Assembly (NCBI RefSeq): GCF_051912485.1
Contig: NZ_CP196822.1
Location: 1,612,001-1,676,000 of the forward strand
Source: Nitrobacter sp051912485
GTDB taxonomy: Bacteria > Pseudomonadota > Alphaproteobacteria > Rhizobiales > Xanthobacteraceae
Reading direction: 5' to 3'
DNA length: 64,000 nucleotides
Below are positions 34,448-43,279 of the stretch, one piece after another. The notes below the pieces were generated by a model. The model saw only the letters and a program-made list of their open reading frames with translations. It ran no database searches and was not told the DNA's origin. The translations under genes and the position numbers were made by a program. Each line of letters starts with the position of its first letter. The stretch's first letter is position 1.

Positions 34448-35158
34448 ATGAAAACAGGCCCGGATATCGCCATGGTTGCCGCGCTGGTTGGTGATCCCGC
34501 GCGCGCCAACATTCTCACCGCGCTGATGACCGGCCGCGCGCTTACCGCGAGCGAACTCGCGCAGGAAGCCGGTATCACGCCGCAGACCGCGAGTTCTCAT
34601 CTCGGTAAACTCGAAGCCGGCGGTCTGATCGAACCCGAGAAACAGGGCCGGCACCGCTACTACCGTCTCACCGGCCCCGACGTCGCTGCCGTGCTGGAGG
34701 GATTGGAAGGCCTCGCGGCGCGTGCGGGCCATCTGCGGGTGCGGACCGGGCCGAAGGAGCCGGCGCTGCGGCGCGCGCGCGTCTGCTACGACCATCTCGC
34801 GGGCGACCTCGGCGTCCAGATGCTCGATGCCATGACCAAACGGAAGTTTATCCGCCGCCACAAGACCGAGATCGCTCTCACCCCTGAAGGCGAGTGTTTT
34901 GTAGCGAACAAGCTTCAGATCGACGTCGCCGGGATTGCACATGCACGGCGACCGCTGTGCAAGGCCTGCCTTGACTGGAGCGAGAGGCGCCATCATCTCG
35001 CCGGCACCCTGGGCGCAGCCATCATGACGCGCTTCACCGAGTTGAAGTGGGCCGCCCGCGATCCAGCCGCCGGCAGCCGCGTTGTCAACTTCACCCACAA
35101 TGGCGAAAAGCAGTTCGCCATATTGTTCGGCTCCCAGCCGAATCAAGCTGCTGAATAA
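34448..35158 (+). CDS. ArsR family transcription regulator
   Basis: A 236-aa regulator. The N-terminal 90 residues form a winged helix of the ArsR type (LVGDPARANILTALMTGRAL; ELAQEAGITPQTASSHLGKL; GLIEPEKQGRHRYYRL). The C-terminal 140 residues are a conserved domain found in longer ArsR proteins, with a Cys pair (RPLCKACLDW) that could be redox- or metal-sensitive. It was originally divergent from the PEP-mutase-like gene about 100 bases away, so it may control that gene; the insertion element now separates them. Confidence 0.85.
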   Translation: MKTGPDIAMVAALVGDPARANILTALMTGRALTASELAQEAGITPQTASSHLGKLEAGGLIEPEKQGRHRYYRLTGPDVAAVLEGLEGLAARAGHLRVRTGPKEPALRRARVCYDHLAGDLGVQMLDAMTKRKFIRRHKTEIALTPEGECFVANKLQIDVAGIAHARRPLCKACLDWSERRHHLAGTLGAAIMTRFTELKWAARDPAAGSRVVNFTHNGEKQFAILFGSQPNQAAE

Positions 35159-35348
35159 TCGTCTTGTCCGGGAACGAAAGCAGATGAACGGGAGTTGAAC
35201 GCTGGGCTCACCGTCTTCCAGCACGGTGCGAGGACGAAGCTTACAGCACAAATGGCATTGCCAGATTTTCGACAGAGTTGTTGCCGAATCTCTTTGTGCG
35301 AGTCACTGAAAGCCGCCGCGCTATCGCGGTCGAACGAGAGGACGATTC

Positions 35349-35624
35349 ATGAAATCAATTTTTGCAGCAGTACTTCTCGCTGGATCCGTTGCGACTTTTG
35401 GTATTGCCGACGCCATGCCGTTAGCGGCGCCGGCGTCGGGCGTGAATGCTGACGTCATTCAGGTCGCCGGCGGCTGCGGCCGTGGTTTCCATCGCGGCCC
35501 CTACGGTGGCTGCCGCGTGAACCGTGGCGGTTCCGTGGTTGTGGTTCGCCCGGGGATTCGTCCCGTGGAACGCCGATGCCGTTACTGGGGTGCGGGCCGC
35601 CGCGTCTGCCGCACCTGGTGGTGA
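35349..35624 (+). CDS. GCG_CRPN-type secreted protein
   Basis: A 91-aa exported protein: signal peptide MKSIFAAVLLAGSVATFGIA, then the GGCGRGFHRGPYGGCRVNRG motif seen in small Cys/Gly/Arg-rich secreted proteins of Bradyrhizobium relatives, and a basic C-terminus with two more Cys (RRCRYWGAGRRVCRTWW). The GAGGACGATTC ribosome site fixes the start. Function is unknown; the four Cys suggest disulphides. Confidence 0.75.
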   Translation: MKSIFAAVLLAGSVATFGIADAMPLAAPASGVNADVIQVAGGCGRGFHRGPYGGCRVNRGGSVVVVRPGIRPVERRCRYWGAGRRVCRTWW

Positions 35625-35675
35625 GACACACACGAATCCGACATTCGGCGGGTTCCAGTTTTGTATTTGACGCGA

Positions 35676-35703
35676 AAAGGGCGGACCGATCCCGCCCTTT
35701 TTC
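35676..35703 (+). terminator. Rho-independent terminator
   Basis: AAAGGGCGG pairs with CCGCCCTTT around a short loop and is followed by TT, 52 bases after the GCG_CRPN gene. Confidence 0.8.
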
Positions 35704-35855
35704 AATTCGTCTGATTGTCTTAACGACTCCGCTCCGGACCGGATTTCAGTCGGAGGCCGCTGGCATTTGCGATCCGACGTTCTGCCGTTTTCTCGCTTGC
35801 TTTGACCAGCTTACGAGCGACGTCCATCCCCATCGATCCTCACCTCATACGCAAG

Positions 35856-35885
35856 AAAAACCCGCGGCTCACGCCGCGGGTTTTA
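35856..35885 (-). terminator. Rho-independent terminator of hppA
   Basis: AACCCGCGG and CCGCGGGTT form a perfect 9-bp stem with a 6-base loop. On the minus strand it is followed by a short T-run (TTTC), about 20 bases after the hppA stop. Confidence 0.85.
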
Positions 35886-35905
35886 TTAGTTCACATCGTG
35901 ATGTC

Positions 35906-38026
35906 TCAGTGCGCCAGAACCGCCAGCAACAGCAGTGCCACGATGTTGGTGATCTTGATCATAGGATTGACCGCCGGGCCCGCCGTGTCCTTGTAGGGAT
36001 CGCCGACGGTGTCGCCGGTCACCGCCGCCTTGTGCGCGTCGGACCCCTTGCCGCCATGATGGCCGTCCTCGATGTATTTCTTGGCGTTATCCCAAGCACC
36101 GCCGCCCGAGGTCATCGAGATCGCAACGAACAGACCCGTCACGATCACGCCGAGCAGCATGGCGCCCACCGCCGAGAACGCGGCGGACTTGCCGGCAACA
36201 CCGCCGCCGGCAATCGCATAGATCAGGAAGTAGACAACGATCGGCGACAACACCGGCAACAGCGACGGAATGATCATTTCCTTGATCGCCGCCTTTGTCA
36301 GCAGGTCCACCGCCTTGCCGTAGTCGGGCTTGTCGGTGCCTCGCATAATGCCGGGCTTCTCGCGGAACTGACGACGCACCTCCTCGACGATCGCGCCGGC
36401 CGCACGACCCACGGCGGTCATGCCCATCGCGCCGAACAAGTACGGCAGCAGACCGCCGAACAGGAGGCCGACCACGACATAAGGATTGTTCAGAGAGAAG
36501 TCAGGCAGCACACCCTGGAAGTACGGATACGTCGGAGCGTTGGCGATGAAGAACTTAAGGTCCTGATTGTAGGCCGCGAACAGCACCAGCGCACCGAGAC
36601 CGGCAGAGCCGATCGCGTAACCCTTGGTGACCGCCTTGGTGGTGTTTCCGACTGCGTCGAGCGCATCGGTCGCCTTGCGCACTTCCTTCGGCAGGCCGGC
36701 CATTTCGGCAATGCCGCCGGCATTGTCGGTGACCGGGCCGAAGGCGTCCAGCGCCACGACCATGCCGGCCAGCGCCAGCATCGTTGCGGTGGCAATCGCG
36801 ATGCCGAACAGGCCGGCGAGGCTGTGGGTGACGAGGATGCCAGCGATGATGACGATCGCAGGCATCGCAGTCGATTCCATCGAGATCGCGAGGCCCTGGA
36901 TGACGTTGGTACCGTGGCCGGTAACCGACGCCTGGGCAATCGACTTCACCGGGCGATAGTCGGTGCCGGTGTAGTACTCGGTGATCCAGATGATCAGGCC
37001 GGTGACGACCAGGCCGACGATGCCGCATTCGAACAGCGCCAGACCGGTATAGCTGGCGCCCGCCAGCGGGCCAAAGCCGACCAGCCAATAGATAACGGCG
37101 CCGACACCGATCACCGACAGAACGCCGGTGGCGATCAAGCCCTTGTAGAGCGCGCCCATGATCAACTCGCTGGCGCCGAGCTTGACGAAGAACGTACCAA
37201 TGATCGAGGTGATGATGCAGATGCCGCCGATGGCGAGCGGCAGCGTCATCATGTTCACCAGCAACGGCGAGGTCGCGAAGAAAATCGCGGCGAGCACCAT
37301 GGTGGCGACCGCGGTCACCGCATAGGTCTCGAACAGGTCTGCGGCCATGCCGGCGCAATCGCCGACGTTATCGCCGACGTTATCGGCAATCGTCGCCGGG
37401 TTGCGCGGATCGTCTTCCGGAATGCCGGCTTCCACCTTGCCGACGAGATCACCGCCGACGTCGGCGCCCTTGGTGAAGATGCCGCCGCCGAGACGCGCGA
37501 AGATCGAGATCAACGACGCGCCGAAGCCGAGCGCGACCATCGCGTCGACAACCGTGCGGCTGTTCGGGGCGTAGCCGGCGCCGTGAGTCAGATAGGCGAA
37601 ATAGATCGTCACGCCGAGCAGCGCCAGACCGGCGACCAGCATACCCGTGATCGCGCCGGCCTTGAAGGCGAGTTCAAGTCCGCCGGCCAGCGACTTGGTG
37701 GCCGCCTGCGCGGTGCGCACGTTGGCGCGTACCGAGACGTTCATGCCGATGAAGCCAGCGGCACCCGACAGGATCGCACCGATGGCGAAACCGACTGCCA
37801 CCAGCACCCCGAGGAAATAAGCGAGCAGTCCGAAGATCACGATGCCGACGACTCCGATCGTCGCGTACTGCCGGCGCAGATAGGCCTGCGCGCCCTCGCG
37901 CACCGCCGCGGCGATTTCCTGCATCCGCGGATTTCCCGCATCAGCGCTCAATACGGACGAGGTCGCCCAGATGGCATAAACGATCGAAAGCACTCCGCAG
38001 AGCACGATCATCCATAGAACTGTCAT
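35906..38026 (-). CDS. hppA: K+-independent H+-translocating pyrophosphatase
   Basis: A 706-aa integral membrane pump with about 16 membrane helices that couples pyrophosphate hydrolysis to proton export. It shows the pyrophosphate-binding motif GGGIFTKGADVGGDLVGKVE (about residue 200) and the DNVGDNVGDCAGMAADLFE cluster just after it. The segment GNTTKAVTKG carries Lys where K+-dependent enzymes have Ala, which places it in the K+-independent group. The start is the ATG giving MTVLWMIVLCG, at the first membrane helix; the frame upstream is non-coding. It has a dedicated terminator and stands alone. Confidence 0.96.
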   Translation of the reverse strand: MTVLWMIVLCGVLSIVYAIWATSSVLSADAGNPRMQEIAAAVREGAQAYLRRQYATIGVVGIVIFGLLAYFLGVLVAVGFAIGAILSGAAGFIGMNVSVRANVRTAQAATKSLAGGLELAFKAGAITGMLVAGLALLGVTIYFAYLTHGAGYAPNSRTVVDAMVALGFGASLISIFARLGGGIFTKGADVGGDLVGKVEAGIPEDDPRNPATIADNVGDNVGDCAGMAADLFETYAVTAVATMVLAAIFFATSPLLVNMMTLPLAIGGICIITSIIGTFFVKLGASELIMGALYKGLIATGVLSVIGVGAVIYWLVGFGPLAGASYTGLALFECGIVGLVVTGLIIWITEYYTGTDYRPVKSIAQASVTGHGTNVIQGLAISMESTAMPAIVIIAGILVTHSLAGLFGIAIATATMLALAGMVVALDAFGPVTDNAGGIAEMAGLPKEVRKATDALDAVGNTTKAVTKGYAIGSAGLGALVLFAAYNQDLKFFIANAPTYPYFQGVLPDFSLNNPYVVVGLLFGGLLPYLFGAMGMTAVGRAAGAIVEEVRRQFREKPGIMRGTDKPDYGKAVDLLTKAAIKEMIIPSLLPVLSPIVVYFLIYAIAGGGVAGKSAAFSAVGAMLLGVIVTGLFVAISMTSGGGAWDNAKKYIEDGHHGGKGSDAHKAAVTGDTVGDPYKDTAGPAVNPMIKITNIVALLLLAVLAH

Positions 38027-38310
38027 TGAATTTGCCTCAGATCCCTGAAGTTGCCCCGACAACGCCGCGAGCCGCGAATGGACGTACTGAACCGCCTCAT
38101 TGCAAGGCGGCCTCAAATCGGGCGGGACCATGCCAAAATCGAACCTCCGGCGCAACGCCGCCTTATGGCTAAACCGCCGAATTTCCGTAAGGAATTACGA
38201 TAAAATGCCGGGACTTGCGGAAGTCTTACAGACTTCCGCCGCAGGCTGGCGGCGGCGAAGCGCGCGGTCGCCTCCGCTCCTGGCACGGCGCCAGCCTCGG
38301 AAGCAGGACT

Positions 38311-39498
38311 TCAGGCCAGCCATCGCGTGATTCGCGACACCGCGTCGCGCATCTCGGCCGCCGAGCGGGCATAGGAAAATCTCACGAATGACCGGCCGTG
38401 AAGCGGATCGAAATCGACGCCGGGGGTCGCCGCGACATGCGCCTCTTCCAGCATCTTCCGCGCAAACTCGTAACTGTCCGACGTGAACCTCGAAACATCG
38501 GCGTAAAGATAGAATGCGCCGTCCGCGGGTAGGAATTCGCTCAATCCGGCTTTCGGCAGACCCTCGATCAAGATGGTACGGTTTGCCTCATAACCGCGCT
38601 TCACGGTTTCCATCTGATCGCGTCCTGCAAATGCCGCCTCGGCCGCGATCTGCGACAGCGTCGGCACCGAAATCGACAAGTTCTGTTGCAGCCGTTCGAT
38701 CGGTCGCACCAGTTGCTCCGGCACAACCATCCACCCGACGCGCCAGCCGGTCATGCAAAAATATTTCGAGAACGAATTGATCACCACCGCGTGAGGTGAC
38801 AGTTCTGCGGCGGTCACCGCGGGAAATGCATAGTCGAGACCGTGATAGATCTCATCAGAAATGAAGCGGATGCCTTCGCTTTCAGCGGCCGCCATCAGAT
38901 GGGTCAGCGCCTCTCGCGACATCATCGTACCCGTGGGATTGGCCGGACTTCCGACCAGCACGCCCTTTAGCGGCGTCTTGCTGTGCGCCGCCAGTAGCGC
39001 CTCCCCGGTCAGGGCGTGACGGTTTTCGCTCGACGTCTCGATCAGCACGGGTTCGCAGCCGAGTGCGGTCAGGATATGCCGATACGGTGGATAGCCCGGG
39101 ACCGTCACTGCAACCCGGTCGCCGGGCTCGAACATCGCAAGGAATGCGAGGACGAAAGCACCCGATGATCCCGTGGTCACGACGACGCGTTCGGGATCGA
39201 CCGTGCAGCCATAGACCTCGCGGTAATGTTTCGCGATCCGCTCCCGCAGCGACGGAATGCCGAGCGCGGAGGTGTAATCGATCTGGCCGCGCTCAAGCGC
39301 AGCTCGGGCCGCATCCAGCGCGGTGCGGGGCGCCGGCGCCGAGGGCTGTCCGACCTCCATGTGAATAACGTTGCCGCCGGCGGCCTCGATCCGCGCCGCC
39401 GCCGCCATCACGTCCATGACCATGAAGGGCGGAACCTGGCTGCGGCCAGATGCCGCCAGCAAGCCTTTGGCCCGGTCTCTCAATGTCGCATCGAGCAT
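38311..39498 (-). CDS. PLP-dependent aminotransferase, class I
   Basis: A 395-aa fold-type I aminotransferase of the aspartate aminotransferase superfamily. The PLP Lys is in INSFSKYFCMTGWRVGW (about 240). Other markers are NPTGTMMS, SDEIYHGL with the Asp binding the pyridine nitrogen, and FVRFSYARS with the substrate Arg near the C-terminus. Substrate (aspartate, aromatic or branched amino acid) cannot be decided. Its upstream region holds two palindromic repeats. Confidence 0.9.
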   Translation of the reverse strand: MLDATLRDRAKGLLAASGRSQVPPFMVMDVMAAAARIEAAGGNVIHMEVGQPSAPAPRTALDAARAALERGQIDYTSALGIPSLRERIAKHYREVYGCTVDPERVVVTTGSSGAFVLAFLAMFEPGDRVAVTVPGYPPYRHILTALGCEPVLIETSSENRHALTGEALLAAHSKTPLKGVLVGSPANPTGTMMSREALTHLMAAAESEGIRFISDEIYHGLDYAFPAVTAAELSPHAVVINSFSKYFCMTGWRVGWMVVPEQLVRPIERLQQNLSISVPTLSQIAAEAAFAGRDQMETVKRGYEANRTILIEGLPKAGLSEFLPADGAFYLYADVSRFTSDSYEFARKMLEEAHVAATPGVDFDPLHGRSFVRFSYARSAAEMRDAVSRITRWLA

Positions 39499-39522
39499 GG
39501 AAATCTGTTAATGCGCTATCAC

Positions 39523-39599
39523 CTAGTGTCCCGATACCGAAGTTTGCATGTTCTTGCAGCAACCTTTTGATGCGAACTTCGGAATCAAAGGGACACTAG
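39523..39599. repeat. Palindromic repeat element 1 (CTAG-bounded)
   Basis: A 77-base imperfect palindrome: arms of about 28 bases starting CTAGTGTCCC and including CCGAAGTT, with a 20-base loop. It begins and ends in CTAG. REP- or MITE-like elements of this type are scattered in Bradyrhizobium-type genomes. Confidence 0.8.
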
Positions 39600-39612
39600 C
39601 AACCTTATAATT

Positions 39613-39687
39613 CTAGTGTGGTTTGGGTTCAGAAGTTCGCTTGACCGACTCGCCGGAACAATGAAGCGAACTTCTGAACCACCACAC
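39613..39687. repeat. Palindromic repeat element 2
   Basis: A second, 75-base palindrome with arms GTGTGGT and GGTTCAGAAGTTCGCTT. It shares the AGAAGTTCGC-type core with element 1 and lies 13 bases after it, so the two are diverged relatives in tandem. Confidence 0.8.
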
Positions 39688-39767
39688 CCGAGGCAAACGG
39701 CTGAAGCCGCGTTACCGCCTTATTCGGCGGGTTGTTAGGGACATATACCCTATTCGAACCAAGGCCA

Positions 39768-41207
39768 ATGATTCCAAGGACCGTGACCAAAGAAGATCTG
39801 TCGCAGCGGCCCGGCGCCACTACACGCCGCTTTTTGTCGAAGCTGACGACGCTGGTCACCGCCTGCGCGCTGGCGAGCGCATCGCTCCCGGTCCACGCCC
39901 AACAGGCCAAGGGACCGTCGGTACTGCGGGATACGGAAACCGAGCAACTGCTGCGCGACTATACGAGCCCGATCCTGCGCGTGGCGGGGCTGCAGAAGCA
40001 CAATATCCAGATGGTCATCATCAACGACAAGTCGTTCAACGCCTTCGTCGCCGACGGCCGCCGCATCTTCGTGAACTATGGCGCGATCATGCAATCGACC
40101 ACGCCGAACCAGTTGATCGGCGTGCTCGCGCACGAGACCGGGCATCTCGCCGGCGGACATCTGTCCAAATTTCGCGAGCAACTCGCCCGAACCCAGACTC
40201 AACTGATCATCGCCATGCTTCTCGGCGCCGGAGCTCTGGCCGCGGGCGCCGCCAGCGGCGGCGGAAGTAACAGCGCGGCCAGCAACATTGGTGCCGCCGC
40301 GATCAGCGCACCGCAGGAGCTCGCGCGCCGCAGCCTGTTGTCCTATCAGCGCCAGCAGGAGGAGAACGCCGACCGCGCGGGAGTGAAATTCCTGAACGCC
40401 ACCGGGCAATCTGCCAGGGGAATGTACGAAACCTTCAAGCGCTTCACCGACGAAAGCCTGTTCGCAGCGCATGGGGCCGATCCCTATGTGCAGTCACATC
40501 CGATGCCGGCCGACCGAGTCGCCGCGCTCGCGGAGCTCGCCAAGACAAGTCCCTCCTGGGATAAGAAAGATGATCCCGCACTGCAAATGCGTCACGACAT
40601 GGTGCGCGCCAAGATATCGGCGTTCATGGAACGTGAGGATACGGTATACCGGCGCTATCCGAGGTCAGACACCAGCCTGCCCGCCCGCTATGCGCACGCC
40701 ATCAGCACGTACCTGCACGGCGATCTTCGCATGGCCATCGAGCAAATCGACGCCCTGATCAAGCTGCAGCCCCAAAATCCCTATTTCCACGAGGTGCGAG
40801 GGCAGGCCCTGCTCGAGGGCGGCCGTCCCGCGGAAGCAATTGCCCCGCTGCGGCGGGCAGTCCAATTGTCCCATAACGCTCCGCTCATCGAGATGTTACT
40901 CGGACAGGCGCTCGTTGCTTCGAATAATACTGCCAACACTGACGAAGCGATTGCAATTCTGCGCACGGCGCTGGCACGGGAGCCCGAAGCTCCGCTTGGG
41001 TATATGCAGCTTGCGATGGCCTACGGCCGCAAGGGCGATTATGCGCAAGCCGATCTGGCATCGGCACAGGCCGCATTTTTGCGAGGCGATAACAAGACCG
41101 CGCGCGAACTCGCATCTCGCGCAAAGACCCGTTTCGCCATCGGTACGCCCGGATGGGTCAAGGCCGACGATATCGTCTCCGCCAAAATACCCGATAAGAA
41201 GGACTAG
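39768..41207 (+). CDS. M48 family metallopeptidase with TPR (BepA/YfgC-like)
   Basis: A 479-aa periplasmic zinc protease-chaperone. A signal peptide (about 20-45, ending near PVHAQQ) leads into the M48 domain with HETGH (about 120) as zinc site, a third ligand in QQEENADRAG, and a loop rich in Gly/Ser (about 150-180). The C-terminal 170 residues are TPR repeats (HGDLRMAIEQIDALIKLQPQ and others). The family degrades or rescues stalled outer-membrane proteins such as LptD. The ATG at 39768 is chosen, with AAGG upstream, over an earlier TTG. The DsbA-like gene follows 55 bases later and may be co-transcribed. Confidence 0.88.
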   Translation: MIPRTVTKEDLSQRPGATTRRFLSKLTTLVTACALASASLPVHAQQAKGPSVLRDTETEQLLRDYTSPILRVAGLQKHNIQMVIINDKSFNAFVADGRRIFVNYGAIMQSTTPNQLIGVLAHETGHLAGGHLSKFREQLARTQTQLIIAMLLGAGALAAGAASGGGSNSAASNIGAAAISAPQELARRSLLSYQRQQEENADRAGVKFLNATGQSARGMYETFKRFTDESLFAAHGADPYVQSHPMPADRVAALAELAKTSPSWDKKDDPALQMRHDMVRAKISAFMEREDTVYRRYPRSDTSLPARYAHAISTYLHGDLRMAIEQIDALIKLQPQNPYFHEVRGQALLEGGRPAEAIAPLRRAVQLSHNAPLIEMLLGQALVASNNTANTDEAIAILRTALAREPEAPLGYMQLAMAYGRKGDYAQADLASAQAAFLRGDNKTARELASRAKTRFAIGTPGWVKADDIVSAKIPDKKD

Positions 41208-41262
41208 ACGGCACCAACCACGCGCCTCCGACAATGAGACCCCGTTCCAAAGGATTTTAACA

Positions 41263-42030
41263 ATGCCCTCGCATCGTTTTCTCGCCCCTGCTCTTTTTGC
41301 GCTTGCAATTGGAGTAACGCCCGTTGCCGCCTCGGCGCAGAGTTTCTCCGACGGCCAGCGCGGCGAAATCGAACAGATCGTCAAAAACTATCTGCTCGCC
41401 CATCCCGAGGTCCTCGAGGAAGTCTCGGCCGAACTCAGCAAGCGTCAGGCGGCCGCCGAAGCGCTCAAGCATGAGGCCGCGGTCACCCAGAACGCGGACA
41501 CCATCTTCAGTTCGCCGCGCGGCGTGACGCTTGGCAACAAGAACGGCGACGTCACTTTCGTCGAGTTTTTCGATTACAATTGCGGCTACTGCAAGCGCGC
41601 GATGACCGACATGCTCGACCTTTTGAAGGCGGATCCCAAGCTCAAAGTCGTCCTGAAGGAATTTCCGGTGCTTGGCCCAGGCTCGGTCGAAGCCGCGCAG
41701 GTCGCGGTGGCGGTTCACATGCAGGACCCCGGCGGCAAGAAATATCTCGACTTCCACCAGCGTCTGCTCGGCGGACGCGGACAAGCTGACAAGGCGCACG
41801 CGCTCGCAGCCGCCAAGGAATCCGGTCTCGACATGACCCGCATCGAAAAGGACATGAGCAGCCCTGAAGTTCGCGCAACACTGGAAGAGAACTTCAAGCT
41901 TGCCGAGGCGATGGGCATGAACGGAACGCCGAGCTACGTGATCGGCAAACAGGTTGTGGTCGGCGCCGTTGGCATTGAGAATCTCAAGGAAAAAATAAAT
42001 ACGGCGCGCTGCGGCAAGGCATCTTGCTGA
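41263..42030 (+). CDS. DsbA-family thiol:disulphide oxidoreductase
   Basis: A 255-aa periplasmic thioredoxin-fold protein with signal peptide (cleavage near ASAQ). The helical N-terminal segment (QIVKNYLLAHPEVLEEVSAE) is typical of ScsC/Com1-like DsbA relatives and can mediate oligomerisation. The active site CGYC (about 110) and cis-Pro loop GTPSYVIG (about 225) are present, as is a second Cys pair at the very C-terminus (ARCGKASC). It may catalyse disulphide formation or isomerisation. The gene follows the BepA-like protease and ends in a strong terminator. Confidence 0.9.
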   Translation: MPSHRFLAPALFALAIGVTPVAASAQSFSDGQRGEIEQIVKNYLLAHPEVLEEVSAELSKRQAAAEALKHEAAVTQNADTIFSSPRGVTLGNKNGDVTFVEFFDYNCGYCKRAMTDMLDLLKADPKLKVVLKEFPVLGPGSVEAAQVAVAVHMQDPGGKKYLDFHQRLLGGRGQADKAHALAAAKESGLDMTRIEKDMSSPEVRATLEENFKLAEAMGMNGTPSYVIGKQVVVGAVGIENLKEKINTARCGKASC

Positions 42031-42045
42031 TCGCTCACAGATAGC

Positions 42046-42077
42046 AAAAGGCCCCGCGCGTAGCGGGGCCTTTTTTT
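42046..42077 (+). terminator. Rho-independent terminator
   Basis: AAGGCCCCG / CGGGGCCTT stem with a small loop, followed by seven T residues, directly after the DsbA-like gene. Confidence 0.93.
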
Positions 42078-42151
42078 GTTGACCCTTGAGGTCCGCACCG
42101 ACCGTTTATTTTGCGTTCAGAAAACTAATCCCGCGGAACCTTAATTGCACC

Positions 42152-42177
42152 GGAACATAGCTCCTCACTACGCCGTT
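42152..42177 (+). promoter_or_regulatory. EcfG-type (general stress) promoter
   Basis: GGAAC-N17-CGTT, an exact match to the alphaproteobacterial EcfG consensus, 35 bases upstream of the DUF1236 start codon. Confidence 0.75.
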
Positions 42178-42212
42178 GTTTAACGGGCATTGCAACATGT
42201 GAGGAGACATCT

Positions 42213-42986
42213 ATGACCAAACACTTTCTTCTGTCGACGGCGGCTGCGGCGCTGATCGCGGGAACAGGATTCGCCTACGCACAGGGAACAGGCATGGGCC
42301 GTGAGGGTGCCGGCGGCGGATCGACAATGCAGCAAAACGCACCGTCGACGGAACAAGGCCGGGGCTCCGCAACCACTCCAATGCGCAACGACGCTTCGGA
42401 TTCTCAGGGTATGTCGCATGACGGCTCGACCTACGGGAGCGAATCTAAACAGCGTGCGCAGGACACAAATACAAATCACGGCAAGATGAAGAACGAAAAG
42501 TCCGCCGAAGACACGGGGAAAAGCGGCGCGAGCAGCGACCGCTCGAAGGGCATGCGCTCGGAAAGCGATGAATCGGGCAAGTCTGAGAAGAACATGCGCG
42601 CCGAGGATCGCAACGGAAAGACCATGGACCGCAACCGAAGCGCCGAAGAGCGCAACGGGATGAAATCCGATAAGAGCGCGGTGGATACCAACAGGTCATC
42701 AACCACGACCACGGGTCAGGCCGGTTCCGGCGCCAAGCTTTCGACGGAACAGCGCACCAAAATCACCACGGTGATCCGGAACCAGCACGTGCAGCCGACG
42801 ACGAATGTCAATTTCTCGATCGCAGTCGGCACGCGGGTGCCGCGCACGGTGAGCTTCCATGCTCTACCGGCCGAAATTGTCGAAATTCATCCAGCCTGGC
42901 GCGGCTATGAATTCTTCCTGGTTCGCGACGAGATCATCGTCGTTGATCCGCAAACTCTGGAAATCGTAGCGGTTCTGAACGCCTGA
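42213..42986 (+). CDS. DUF1236 domain secreted protein
   Basis: A 257-aa exported protein. After a signal peptide (MTKHFLLSTAAAALIAGTGF) comes a long low-complexity segment rich in Ser, Lys, Asp, Glu, Met and Arg (about 25-165), probably disordered. The C-terminal 85 residues are a DUF1236 domain (TRVPRTVSFHALPAEIVEIH; YEFFLVRDEIIVVDPQTLEI), a small fold found in rhizobial periplasmic proteins. An exact EcfG promoter upstream implies induction in the general stress response. The hydrophilic middle resembles stress-protectant proteins, but that is inference. Confidence 0.82.
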   Translation: MTKHFLLSTAAAALIAGTGFAYAQGTGMGREGAGGGSTMQQNAPSTEQGRGSATTPMRNDASDSQGMSHDGSTYGSESKQRAQDTNTNHGKMKNEKSAEDTGKSGASSDRSKGMRSESDESGKSEKNMRAEDRNGKTMDRNRSAEERNGMKSDKSAVDTNRSSTTTTGQAGSGAKLSTEQRTKITTVIRNQHVQPTTNVNFSIAVGTRVPRTVSFHALPAEIVEIHPAWRGYEFFLVRDEIIVVDPQTLEIVAVLNA

Positions 42987-43011
42987 TCGGAACTCTTCAA
43001 TAAACAGCGGA

Positions 43012-43040
43012 TGTGCGGGGCCCGATCGTGGCCCCGCACC
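43012..43040 (+). terminator. Hairpin after DUF1236 gene
   Basis: GTGCGGGGCC and GGCCCCGCAC form a perfect 10-bp stem 25 bases after the stop. There is no T-run. Confidence 0.55.
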
Positions 43041-43279
43041 TCTGTCAGGCGGCCGGCTAGCGGCGCAGCCTGCCCAACCAGCTATCTCCTGACCCTCGTT
43101 AACGCTCCTGACCTTGGTTAATGAGCAATTTCCGTAGGTTCTACATAGCTTTTCACGAAAAAAATGAGGTATTTGAAGCCGAATGCCCGAGCGTTCAGGC
43201 TTCCCCTTGGCTCTCTTGTTACATATAACGACCCGAAACTCCGGCGCTCGGCGCCGAAAGGACTGTTTCGGGATTTCAG

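Noticed and set aside
35576..38017. An 813-codon open frame on the plus strand opposite hppA.
   Set aside because: It is the antisense of a well-supported H+-PPase gene; its protein is His/Arg/Asp-rich with no domain, as expected of antisense frames in GC-rich DNA.
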